Shown here piece after piece: positions 21,466 through 32,871 of a DNA stretch of 64,000 nt. Position numbers and translations under genes: made by a program. The DNA lies in the NCBI GenBank assembly GCA_027886185.1, contig WOAB01000524.1:10310001-10374000 (forward strand), in the 5' to 3' direction. A model generated the notes under the pieces. That model was not told the DNA's origin and ran no database searches. It saw only the letters and a list, made by a program, of their open reading frames with translations. This DNA comes from Rheum nobile. Its lineage: Eukaryota; Streptophyta; Magnoliopsida; Caryophyllales; Polygonaceae. The stretch's first letter is position 1, and each line of letters starts with the position of its first letter.

Positions 21466-24400
21466 CTAGGCCGAAAATAGCTCGGGGAAACGACTAAGCA
21501 TATCTGTTTCAGTCTCCCAGGTTTCCCAAGTAACTTCTTCAATTCCTGTCTTGGACCACAAAATCCATACCAATGGTACCACCTTGTTCCGCAACTGCTT
21601 CTCACGACGTTTGAGAATACGCACCGGTATCTCCTCGTAGGTACCATTTGTCTGAATCTCAATGTCTTCATAACTCAGCACATGAGACTCATCTGGTACG
21701 TACTTCCGTAACAAGGATACATGGAACACATTATGTACTGGATGTGCCGATGGCGGCAATGCCAAATGATACACTAGAGACCCTATTCTGTCAAGGATCT
21801 CAAACGGTCCCACGTAGCGAGGGTTAAGCTTCCCACGCTTACCAAACCTACACACACCCTTGGATGGCGACACTCTGACAATCACCTTGTCACCAACCTC
21901 AAACTCGACATTCCTACGCTTCAGATCTGCGTAAGACTTCTGTCGACTCTGAGCTGTCAACATCCTTTGTCTTATCAAAGCAATGTCCGAGGCAGTCCTT
22001 TCGACTACCTCCGGTCCGAGCAGAACCTTGTCGGTATTTTCATCCCAACAAATCGGCGATCTGCACCTTCGACCGTACAAAGCTTCGAATGGATCGATCT
22101 TAATGGTAGCATGCTAACTATTGTTGTATGTGAACTCAAACAGACTCAGGCTGTTCAACCAGCTAGTCGGACGATCGAGTATACAAGATCTCAACATATC
22201 TTCCAAGGTCTGGATGGTCCTCTCAGACTGTCCATCCGTCTGAGGATGAAACGCAGTACTGAACCTCAACTCGATTCCCATGGCCTTGTGGAGTTCTTTC
22301 CAGAATCTCGACATGAATCTGCCATCACGATCCGATACAATGGTCTTTGGAGTATCATGCAAACGGACAATCTCGTGTAGGAACACTTCTGATAGCTATT
22401 GGGTTCCCCATGTTGACTTGATGGCCACGAAGTGAGCACTCTTCGTGAGCCTGTCAATGATTACCCATATCGCATCCTTCTGACTTTGAGTCTTTGGCAG
22501 ACCCGTGACGAAATCCATTGCAATATCTTCCCATTTCCATTCTGGCACCGAAAGAGGTAGTAATTCACCACCGGGTCTTCGGTGTTCTATCTTGACCTTC
22601 TGACAAGTCAAGCATCTCGCCACAAACTCTACTACATCCCACTTCATGTTGGGCCACCAGAATTTCATTCTGAGGTCCTTGTACATCTTGCTAGAGCCTG
22701 GATGTACAGAATAAGCCGACGAATGGGCCTCCTTCATTACCAACTGGCGAAGACTATCAACGTCAGGCACACAGATCCGGTCCTGAAACCAGAGTGATCC
22801 ATCTTCCTGAATCACAAAACTGGGAGCTTTCCCGTCCATAACTTCACTGCTCAGCTTCACCAAAACCACATCATCAACCTGCTTCTCCCTGATTTGATCA
22901 AGTAGCGTAACCTGAATTTCAAGCATACTCAGGTATCCACGACGCTGATCGTACAAGACTTCAATTTTGCACAATCCTTGGTTCAGCTTGGTCTGAGCAG
23001 TAAGTAGAGCCACTACAGTCTCGTGCGGCGTCTTCCGGCTCAACGCATCGGCTACTACATTAGCCTTGCCCGGATGATACAATAATTCGATGTCGTAGTC
23101 TTTGAGTAGCTCTAACCAGCGACGTTGTCTCATATTCCACTCCTTCTGAGTGAACACATACTTGAGACTCTTGTGATCGGTGAAGACTTGGCACCTTACA
23201 CCATAGAGATAGTGTCTCCAAATCTTCAGCGTAAACACTACAGCTGCTAGTTCTAGATCATGCGTCGGATAGTTTGCTTCATAGGTTTTCAATTGTCTAG
23301 ATGACTCTGCCTCTCTGCATCAATACACATCCCAAACCACACTTCGAAGCATCACTATAGACCAGATAACCATCATTTCCTTCCGGTAGCGCTAACACTG
23401 GTGCAGAGGTCAGACACTGCTTCAGCTTCTGAAAACTGGCCTCGCACTTGTCATCCCAGACAAACTTATTATGGACTTTGCGGAGCAAACCGGTCATAGG
23501 TAGAGCGATCTTAGAAAATCCCTCCACGAATCGTCTGTAATATCCAGCGAGTCCTAGGAAACTGCGCACTTCCTTCACATTCCGGGGCCGCTTCCAATTG
23601 GCTACTGCTTCAATCTTCTGGGGATCAACCATAACCCCATTCTCATTGATCACATGACTTAAGAAAGCCACTTCCTTGATCCAAAAGTCACACTTAGACA
23701 ATTTTGCGTACAACTAATTTTGTCTAAGGACTGATAAGGTAATCCGAAGATGTTCCTCATGAGCTTCCACGCTCGAGGAATAGATCAAAATGTCATCGAT
23801 GAAGACCACCACGAACTTATCCAAGTACTGGTGAAAACATCGATGCATGAGATCCATAAAGACCGCTGGAGCATTAGTAAGTCCAAATGGCATGACTACG
23901 AACTCGTAGTGACCATATCTCGTCCGGAATGCAGTCCTCGGAATATCTTCCTCACGAATCCTGAGCTGATGGTAACCAGACCTCAGATCAATTTTGGAAA
24001 AGACTTTGGCTCCCTGCAGTTGATCCAACAGATCATCAATCCTTGGCAACGGATACTTATTCTTGATCGTGACTTTAGTCAACTCACGATAGTCGATACA
24101 AAGTCGAAACGATCCATCCTTCTTCTTGACGAACAAGACCGGAGCACCCCAAGGCGATGCACTCGGCCTTATATAGCCTTTCTCAAGAAGATCCTCGAGT
24201 TGCTTCTTCAACTCTTGCATCTCAACAGGAGCCATCCGGTACGGTGCTTTAGAAATCGGCGCGGTACCCGGCTCGAGATCAATGGTAAACTCTATGTCAC
24301 GATACGGGGGTAAACCAGGAATCTCCTCCGGAAAGACGTCTGGGAACTCACAAACGACCGGAATATCAGGAACTGAAGGTTCATTTTTCTTGGGCTCATC

Positions 24401-26191
24401 CAGATAGCACAGGTACCCGACACAACCTTGTCGAAGTAGCTTAAACACAGCCATCGCATTGATAAGCCTGCCGTTATCAGCGTCATCACGACCCTTAAAC
24501 TTGCATACATACTGGCCCCCAGATGACACCGTCACAGTCCTTGAGCTAAAATCGATTACTGCCCCATGACGCGTCAGCCAATCCATGCCGAGAATAATGT
24601 CGTATGGAGCCATGGCTATACAGATCAAATCTGCTTCGAACTTCTTACCCTGAATGGTAATTGGAAATTCTGACAGACGCTTGGTGCCCACTAAATGTTC
24701 ACCATTAGGAAGATTCACAACGAAAGGTTCACAAACCTTGTTGCATACTAAGCTTAACTTATTAACACAATTTTCCGAAATGAAAGAATGAGTAGCACCC
24801 GAATCAAACAGCATACACACAGAAGTAGAATGAAGGTATAGAGTACCTTGAGCAATTGGAGCATTGGGTCCATCAGCCTCACGCATCTCATAAAGGCATT
24901 GACCCTGACCTCCAGAAGCAGCTGGGGCTTTCCCCTTGTTCTGTGCAGTTGTCTGCATCGAAGGACTAGGAGCTTCCACTGGTTTAAACCTGGGTCGATT
25001 TTTCTGACTAACATACCCCTGCTATGATTCAGCTCCTTTCTGCCTTCCCTGCAGACAGAATTTCCGCACGTGCCCTTCATTTCCACAGCCGAAGCATGTC
25101 TTCCTTTCCTTCAGACACCCATTGCTTTTGTGTCCTGATGCACCATAATTGTAACATTGAATCGGATTCTTGCCTTGAAACGGTTGCTACGTAGACCTTC
25201 TATGAGTCATATCCGTCTTTGCTTTACTAGACTTGGCAAAAATGGACGGTGGCGCAGGACGCTTGAATCCACTTGCCTGAGGTTGATTCTGCATTGACCT
25301 CTGGCGATTACGTTTCTTTGTTGATTCCTCTAGAGTCACCTCCAACTTGTAAGCAGCGTCCACGTATTGCTCTAAGGTAGAGCATCCGTGACGTACCATC
25401 AGTGGCTTAATATCTGGATTCATCCACTCGTGGAAATACCAGATCTTTTGCTCCTCGCCGGACACCTCCGGCCCAGCATACTGCAATAGATGATTGAACT
25501 TGGCCGCAAGCTCAGTCACTTTCAAACCATCCGTCCTTGGATATAGAAACTCCTTGTGTTTTTCTTCCCTCATAGCTCGGGAAAAGAAACGATCGGTCAT
25601 CTTGGCTTTAAACATCCCCCAGTTCAAACCAGGGTGATCGGCTAGACCGGTACCTTCCCACCACTCGCTAGCTACTTCCTTCAGCTGTAGGGAAGCAATG
25701 TGCACTTTCTCAGCTTCAGTGCACTCAACATTGCGGAATAGTCGCTCCATGTGTGAGAACCAATGTGCCACCCTGACTGGCTCTCCTTTCCCATCATAAC
25801 AGTCGGGCCTCATAGAGCTAATGGCCTTCAGTGCTCGGCCATAATTGCCTCTATTCCTGACTGCTTCTTCATGAGGTACATGAACAGCTGGCTCCTCAAA
25901 TCTAGGAACCGCTGTAGGAATTGGCACAGCTTGTGCCTGAGGCGCGTTTGGTCACATAATATCGGTGAATGCTTGCATTACAATTCCCCGAATAGCTTCC
26001 AATGCTACGGCATCGAATATCACTAGAGTGTTGACTTGAGCTTGGTCACTGCCCCCTGGATTGTTGTTGGAAACAAACTCGTGTTCCTCCACAGGTTTCG
26101 CGACATTCCTTACGTTTGGTCTGGGGTCGTTGCTTGGCCCAACACCAGCACGAATGGTATTCCTTGTGTTCACCATCTGTTTATCGATCAA
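21466..26191 (-). pseudogene. gag-pol of element B
   Basis: From the ATG at 26191: gag (VRVAHWFSHMERLF; knuckles CYNYGASGHKSNGC, first one damaged, and CFGCGNEGHVRKFC), protease (LFDSGATHSFIS), RT (CIDYRELTKVTIKNKYPLP; FIDDILIYS), RNase H (YSDASKCGLGCVLM; FTDHKSLKYVF), integrase (H-H-C-C zinc site ending CLTCQKVK; catalytic Asp in MDFVTGLP, Asp in IVSDRDGRF, Glu in DGQSERTIQ), and the C-terminal tail GPFEILDRIGSLVYHLALP plus a chromodomain-like end. In-frame stops: 25952, 25187, about 25021, 23714, 22396 and about 22111. An 11-bp deletion near 23293-23300 shifts the frame between the two RNase H parts. All catalytic residues are otherwise present, so this copy died recently or slowly. Confidence 0.9.
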
Positions 26192-26566
26192 ATTCCAAGT
26201 ATTTTATGAAGTTAATATCATTCCAATATACTCAACGTAATAAAAATCAACTCAGAATAGATCAACTTGGTAATTTTCATAGATGAACTCAAACCGAGTT
26301 ACAAGCTTCTACAAAAGGAATCTCCCCAGCGACGGGACAAAATTGTTCGGAGATTACTATACTTAACAAAACAACACTGAAATACTAGAAAAGGAAACTA
26401 TTACAGTCAACATCGGCCCTTATCAAGGCGCCCTGAAACGTTTCCTATAAGGAAAACTTCCCATACAAGGCTTCTTCAAGCGGGGTTCACCATCGAAATC
26501 TGGTGATGGACTTCTCACCCTGCTCGGCCCTGGAGCACATGACTCATTTCTCGGTCCTAGTGTCCT

Positions 26567-28596
26567 TGGCCTTGGTAAAACACTTCAAAACATCGTCTGC
26601 ATCCATTATCGTCTCTAGCCTTCTTGGAACAGACGTTTATTTGATGTGCCGTATGAGACGGATGACACCAGCCAACCATGCAAGGGAATATAACCGATTG
26701 GTTAGTCTAATGAAAGACTATGCAAGGGTAAAACAAAAAGGTTCTAAGTAGTCGTATTAGGTTAGACTCATCGCTTTTCGAATAAAAGTCGATGACGATA
26801 GTCAACCACCATACTCCTACTGAAATATATGAAACAATATGATCAAGAGAAGACTCCAAAAGAACGAGCCTTATTGAAACATATGAAAAGAAGACTCCAA
26901 CGAATTGAGTCTTATCGAAAGTATGACAAATGTTGGGGAACATATAAGTTCACACAAGAGTTTAAAATGACTTGGTGTTTCGGTTCACGACCAACCTCAC
27001 CGCATAATGCGAATTCAGATTGGAAAGAGAACTTTACACTGACCAAAGTCTAGACGAGTCTTTCCTAGCTGCACTACTCGCCTGAGATATATTAATTGTG
27101 TGCGACAACGGCACTTATCTTATTTAATTCCAAAACGCGCATCACTTTATAAGCTTTTATCATGATCACCTCATCCCGAGAGGAGAGACCTCTTGGGAGC
27201 AACTCCCGAAATATGTGACACTAGCTAAGTGCACCACCCCTATACTCGGATAGGGGACGGTCATGACCAGAGAAATGGTGTTAGGTCATCCTAACCACCA
27301 GGTTATAAAGAAACGACTGTACCTCACAAGGTACTAAGTAGCGTTCCTACGAATACTCGTGCTAACTAAATAGTTCAAGCACACCATAGTCCACATCAAT
27401 ACCATCACGGTAGTAACAGATATAATAGCGTCGTTCTAACAATATACAACCTATTATAATATCATGTTTTAATCATATCCTTTATCAAAAGTGTTCCCAA
27501 CGAAAACAGTAATTCATCCCAAATTAATTAACAACTCAACAATTGATAATTAATATAATTATGGAATGATAAGCAAGAGCGAACCGCCACTTGCCTTAGA
27601 TCAGACGAACGTTCGAACGATGATGGTTTCTGGGTCCGGAACGGGGACAGAACTCGGATTTCAGATCCCTACGGAACGACCCATAATGAAGCCCTAAGTT
27701 AGATTCGACAATAAAATATCTGAATCTAAAGAAAGACGAACCAAAGCGAAGGAACAAAGCCTCGCTCGAGACCACAAAACTCAAAGCCACACCACGAGCC
27801 CAACCCACCGTGGGTGCGCCAGCCTTGACCGCGGGTGCGGTGGAGGGTGCGGTCACGTAACAGTGACGACACAACGAGAGGGAAAAAGCTCACCGGGGAA
27901 GACGACGGGGCTCGATTTGTGGTGGCTCCAACTTCTGGATTCCTTGGACTTCCAAAGGACCACTTTGAGAGCACTACCACTTCTAACAAGAGCTCCGACA
28001 AAGGCTTCGAGATTCCGGCGAGAGATTTGAGAGGGAAAGAGCTCGGATTGGAGTGCTCAACACAACTCCAGATCTCCTCCTTTTATAGAGCCCAGCAAGC
28101 AGCACACAAGCAAGCAGTTGCGTCGATCAAGCAGTTGCGTCACCCGACCATAAATGACAAGCAACTCAGTTCAGACGCGACGTCTGAAGTCCGGCGCTGT
28201 AGAAAAAATCATCATGGCACCGCGGGGTGCGGTGGCCTCACCGCGGGTGCGGCTAGCCTCCCCAGACCGCCTTACAGAATTGTCCTTCACCGCGGGGTGC
28301 GGCCACTTGACCGCGGGTGCGGTCAAGGCCAAATCTGGGCCCTTTTGTCTGGGTTAAGTACGGGTACGAGTTTTTAACCCCGGGTTAAATATATTCGTAC
28401 CCGGTTAATATCTTTGCACCCGAATGAGTATTCTAAGCCCCGAAATACGTCGAATGTATTTTATACCATTCAGGAAAAATATTACAGAGATCAAACATAT
28501 TACAAAATGTCTTAACTTCTCTGAATTTGATTTGACTTGTAATACGGGAGTTGGAATAATTACCAAAATGCCCTTACAAAAATGAGAGATATTACA
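26567..28596 (-). repeat. Right (5') LTR of element B, inner end deleted
   Basis: It aligns with 19345-21430 from CCTTGGTAAAACACTTC on, but the LTR end TGTAACACCC and the primer site are replaced by unrelated leader sequence (26192-26566, non-coding). It ends GAGAGATATTACA at 28596. Confidence 0.85.
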
Positions 28597-29706
28597 CTTG
28601 TATGGTCTGAAACAAGCACCTAGACAGTGGTACAAGAAGTTTGATGGATTCATGCATGAAATTGAGTTTGTGAGAAGTGAAGGTGACCATTGTTGCTACT
28701 TCAAGAAGTATGACAATAGCTACATCATATTGTTGCTATATGTTGATGACATGCTGATAGCAGGCTCTAGTGCTCGAGAAGTGACGAAGTTGAAGAAGTA
28801 GTTGTCTGAACGGTTTGCTATGAAGGATCTGGGAAAGGCTAAGCAGATTCTGGGTATGCAGATTGATCGAGATAGGAATGCTGAAAAGCTGTATATGTCG
28901 CAGGCTGAGTACATCAAGAAGGTCTTGAAGAGGTTCAGTATGCAAGATGCTAGGCCAGCTAAAGTCCCTTTGGGTATCCACTTCAAGCTATCTAATAGGG
29001 ACTCGCCTAAGAGTGAATAAGAACGTGCCCAGATGCATGGAACTCCATACGCTTCAACAATTGGCAGTTTGATGTATGCAATGGTGTGTACAAGGCCAAA
29101 CATTGCACATGCGGTGGGAGTAGTTAGTCGATTCATGGGCAATCCAGGGAAGGAGCATTGGGAAGCAGTGAAGTGGATCCTTAGATACTTGAGGGGTACT
29201 ACTGAGCAGGCCTTATGTTTTGAAGGCAAGAAAGTGGTGCTAGCAGGATATGTTGATGCAGATTTGGCATCAAGTGATCTCGACAAGAGAAGAAGTAAAA
29301 CCGGGTATGTCTTTACATTGGGTGGTACTGCAGTCTCTTGGGCTTATAAGTTATAGAAAATCGTGGCTTTTTCTACTGTAGAAGCTAAGTATGTTGCAGT
29401 GACTGAGGCTAGTAAGGAGATAGTATGGTTGCAGAATTTCTTGCGTGAATTGGGGAAGGAGTAGGGGGATAACATTCTATATAGTGATAGTCAGAGTGCC
29501 ATTCACTTGGCTAAGAATCCAGCTTTTCACTCGAGGACTAAGCATATAGAGTTGAAGTATCATTCCATATGTCATCTCTTGGCGAGGAAGATTTTGCAGC
29601 TGATGAAGATTCGAGGAAGTGAGAATCCTGCAGACATGTTGACTAAGGTTGTGACCTTAGAGAAGTTGAAGCTTTGCATGGCTTCAACTGGCCTTGGTAA
29701 TTGAGT
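28597..29706 (+). pseudogene. Copia-1 RT and RNase H, rear part
   Basis: It resumes exactly after element B: LYGLKQAPRQWYKKFD, the RT catalytic motif LLYVDDMLIAG, then KDLGKAKQILGMQI, the GSLMYAMVCTRPNIAHAVG connection, and RNase H (YVDADLASSDLDKRRSKTGY; LYSDSQSAIHLAKNPAFHSR; HIELKYHSICH). Stops at 28800 (TAG), 29018 (TAA), 29354 (TAG) and 29463 (TAG). The residues expected at 28800 and 29354 are Gln, so both stops fit a C-to-T change. It ends in GLGN and TGA before the polypurine tract. Confidence 0.9.
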
Positions 29707-29790
29707 TGAAGGCCTGACACTACTACCGGATATGGGTTGTTGTTGAAGATGAATACGATTATGATTGGAATCAGTCTCCAGGTGGGAGAT

Positions 29791-30020
29791 TGTTGGGTTA
29801 TGGAGCTTGATGGACTGTACACCGCTAGCCCAGTTTTCAGCGATCCAACTAGGGTTTCAGTCATTAGCTTGTTTAATCGTTGTAATCGTTATCACAATAG
29901 TAAGAAAAACCTGGCTTGGTAGTGCCCCAGATGTAGTCATATATTCTGTGATGAACTGGGTAAACAATTCTCGTGTTCTTTGCTTCGTTTTTTTCTCGTT
30001 ACTGCGTTCGAATCCTAACA
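29791..30020 (+). repeat. 3' LTR of Copia-1
   Basis: A 230-bp LTR, TGTTGGGTTATGGAGC to TTCGAATCCTAACA, directly after the purine tract AGGTGGGAGAT. It is shorter than the 5' copy by a 9-bp segment (AAATACCCT). Confidence 0.9.
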
Positions 30021-30589
30021 AATAAAACTTCTAATAATCAAGGGGAAAGGAATGAACTTTCAAAAGTCCTGCTAATCAGAGATTTACACCAAATATATAT
30101 AAAACCAAAGTTGTGCATAATCAACATATAACAAGTTTCAAATTTATACAGACCAAACATTATCACGAAATAATTTTTTATATGGGCATAATTCGTTAAG
30201 CATTAGGTAAATGCTTAAGTACCACAACAATGAATTATAACTGCAGAGAAGTAACATATAAAACTACAGGAAAAAAAGTAATATATACAACTGTAGAAAA
30301 TCATTCTTAGAATGCGAGGACTACTCACCATGATGGAGCTCGGTCATGGCAAAACAACCAAGATAGTCAATGCCATCATTGAATTGATCCTTGTGCTTTT
30401 CCATTCCCAAATTGATCACAAAGTCGCTCCATAAACTGTACTATAATTTAAACTTAGTTATCGTATCACTTTCTTCTAAAGCAACGCAGTAAAATGCCAT
30501 CCAGATAGTTGATCTATAAGGTAGAACTGATAGTACGTTCCTAAAGAAGAATAAGTTTATCATACCAATAGCCTACTTGTACACCTGAA
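30021..30589. other. AT-rich gene-free stretch
   Basis: I see no coding frame, terminal repeat or RNA gene between the Copia-1 3' LTR and the truncated end of the C array. It is probably old flanking DNA. Confidence 0.4.
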
Positions 30590-32820
30590 TTTGTGACAAG
30601 CCTTGTGAAACGTGAGTGTATTGAGATATGTTCTCAGTTTCAAGCATCTCGAAAGTGTGGTATTCTCCTTCTAGAGCGAACTTCCTGCTTTGCTTCAGTT
30701 CCTCACTTCCTTCATGCATCTCCTTCAGAGCAGTCCAGATCCCTTTAGCAGTTGGGATTCCTATCACCTTGTCCATGATGTGACCATGGGTCACCCCTCA
30801 AGGACATGCCAAAGTCGGTTCAATGAAGAGGAAGAAGCAATCGAGCTGCATGGATGTGACCATGGGTCACCTCAGTAAAAGTGCCGTATCTTCTTATTCC
30901 CAACTCCGATCACTCTCAAATTTTGAGGAGTGAAACTAGACTTCAAGATCTATCTCTGGGCGTTGGAATAACTCCATTCCGATCACGGACGAGAGAGAAC
31001 GAACCTTATGAAGTTAGGCCAGAAACTATCTCCGCGGAAGATGTTTGATTTGTGTTTTATTGTTATTTTCATTAATTAATTAGCTAGTTAGTTTATAATT
31101 AGTGGCATACGTAGTGGCCTCAGTGGCTTAGCTAGTTAGTGGGTAGTTAGCTACGTTAGTGCTAGGTTTAGTGGGTAGTTAGTTTTAATTAATTTGCAAT
31201 TTACGTATTGTCATTTGGCACCTATTTAAAGGTTGTCTAGCATTGTATTTGAATTAAGCTTGAATTGAGAGAAAACAGATTTGTTTGAATTCCAAGCTTC
31301 ACGTGAATGATGGCTTCTTGGTGTGTCATATCCTAGAATGCTTAAGTTCTTGTTTTGGTGTGTCATATCCAAGACGCCCTTTGGTGCGTCATATCCAAAG
31401 AAGGTTGTTTGATCTTGGTGCATTACATCCATGGTCAATCAATATCTTCTCATATTTCTTGGTGAGTTGTATCCGAGGATTGTGAGTTGCCTATCCCAAA
31501 CTCTTCAAGATCATACTTGAAGAGTTATATCCCAAACTCGTCTAGAACCGTCTAGAAGAGTTATATCTTTCTCTTTCCAAAAAGAAACACAAAACATATC
31601 AACTCTGAGCATTTTGTCGGGACCTTGCTAAACAAAGTCTCGTCGCCCTTCACCTTGTACTGATTTGGATCCTGGCATGTGCTTGAGCACATGTTGTGCT
31701 CAAGCACATGCCAGGATCCAAATCAGTACAAGGTGAAGGGCGACGAGACTTTGTTTAGCAAGGTCCCGACAAAATGCTCAGAGTTGATATGTTTTATGTT
31801 TCTTTTTGGAAAGAGAAAGATATAACTCTTCTAGACGGTTCTAGACGAATTTGGGATATAACTCTTCAAGTATGATCTTGAAGAGTTTGGGATAGGCAAC
31901 TCACAATCCTCGGATACAACTCACCAAGAAATATGAGAAGATATTGATTGACCATGGATATGACACACCAAAACAAGAACTTAAGCATTCTAGGATATGA
32001 CACACCAAGAAGCCATCATTCACGTAAAGCTTGGAATTCAAACAAATCTGTTTTCTCTCAATTCAAGCTTAATTCAAATACAATGCTAGACAACCTTTAA
32101 ATAGGTGCCAAATGACAATACGTAAATTGCAAATTAATTAAAACTAACTACCCACTAAACCTAGCACTAACGTAGCTAACTACCCACTAACTAGCTAAGC
32201 CACTGAGGTCACTACGTATGCCACTAATTATAAACTAACTAGCTAATTAATTAATGAAAATAACAATAAAACACAAATCAAACATCTTCCGCGGAGACAG
32301 TTTCTGGCCTAACTTCATAAGGTTCGTTCTCTCTCGTCCGTGATCGGAATGGAGTTATTCCAACGCCCAGAGATAGATCTTGAAGTCTAGTTTCACTCCT
32401 CAAAATTTGAGAGTGATCGGAGTTGGGAATAAGAAGATACGGCACTTTTACTGAGATGACCCATGGTCACATCCATGCAGCTCGATTGCTTCTTCCTCTT
32501 CATTGAACCGACTTTGGCATGTCCTTGAGGGGTGACCCATGGTCACATCAGTCCATATCTTCTCTTGTCAACCCATTGAGAATAAGTTGACGAGCTTTAG
32601 CATTTTTTTCTTTGATGGTGTAGTACTCAGGCTTTCATTGGTTTTCAGTTAAGTCCTTAGGAATGACTCCATCACCATTCTCTATCATGCGCCATCACTG
32701 ATAGTCCATGGTTTGGATGTAGTTGGTCATGCACTTCTCCCACCATTCTTCTTCTCCCTTCTTACAAATGTGGGGTTTGTTGATGGAGATTCCCAGGCTG
32801 AATTCGCTTGAACTAGACAT
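30590..32820 (-). pseudogene. C0 gag fragment, split by the fold-back element
   Basis: The start at 32820 (MSSSSEFSLGISINKPHI) and the frame up to the insertion at 32555 match C1 gag. C0 keeps Glu (TIKEKNAKARQ) where C1 has a stop. After the insertion it continues at 30775 (MDKVIGIPTAKGIWTALKEM, SRKFALEGEYHTFEMLE). A missing base near 30620 shifts the frame, and homology ends at about 30590. Confidence 0.8.
30776..32550. mobile_element. 1775-bp fold-back element with LTR-like TG/CA ends and 5-bp TSD
   Basis: It is one huge inverted repeat: left arm 30776-31691, right arm 31695-32550, with a 3-base centre (TGT at 31692-31694). The ends read TGATGTGACCATGGG and CCCATGGTCACATCA. GTCCA flanks it on both sides (30771-30775, 32551-32555), and removing one copy restores the C1 sequence CCTTGTCCATATCTTC. 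The arms are nearly identical; the right arm lacks about 60 bp present near 31370-31430. Repeated phrases GTGTGTCATATCC lie in the arms. It has no coding capacity; short open frames mirror each other. Confidence 0.9.
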
Positions 32821-32871
32821 CTTGAAATCTGTAAACTAACACAAATCTAGAGCGCCTTCTCTGATACCAAT

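Larger units (their letters stand above)
19081..28596 (-). mobile_element. Element B: Tekay-type chromovirus gypsy element
   Basis: A 9516-bp element on the minus strand with TG...CA LTRs and a perfect 5-bp target duplication in Copia-1 RT. The left LTR is complete (2350 bp). The right LTR lacks about its last 270 bp, and the primer-binding site with it; the deletion junction is near 26567. Gag-pol spans 26191-21466 in one frame with stops and one 11-bp deletion. The integrase C-end (VVPLVWILWSKTGIEEVTWE) resembles the chromodomain-bearing tail of the Tekay/Del clade. Confidence 0.9.
8215..30020 (+). mobile_element. Copia-1: Ty1/copia (Tork-like) element split by two gypsy insertions
   Basis: Reading the three pieces 8215-8632, 17146-19080 and 28597-30020 in order gives 5' LTR, iMet-type primer site, gag start, protease, integrase, RT, RNase H, polypurine tract and 3' LTR, all on the plus strand. 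The reading frame across the second insertion (NLNKS, then LYGLKQAP) shows that the pieces belong together. Most of gag is lost at the first junction. The 5 bp outside the LTRs (GATCA and AATAA) do not match, so no target duplication is seen. Many stops make it inactive. Confidence 0.9.

Noticed and set aside
31226..31485. Open frames on opposite strands in the fold-back element
   Set aside because: They are mirror shadows created by the inverted repeat and the GTGTGTCATATCC phrases.
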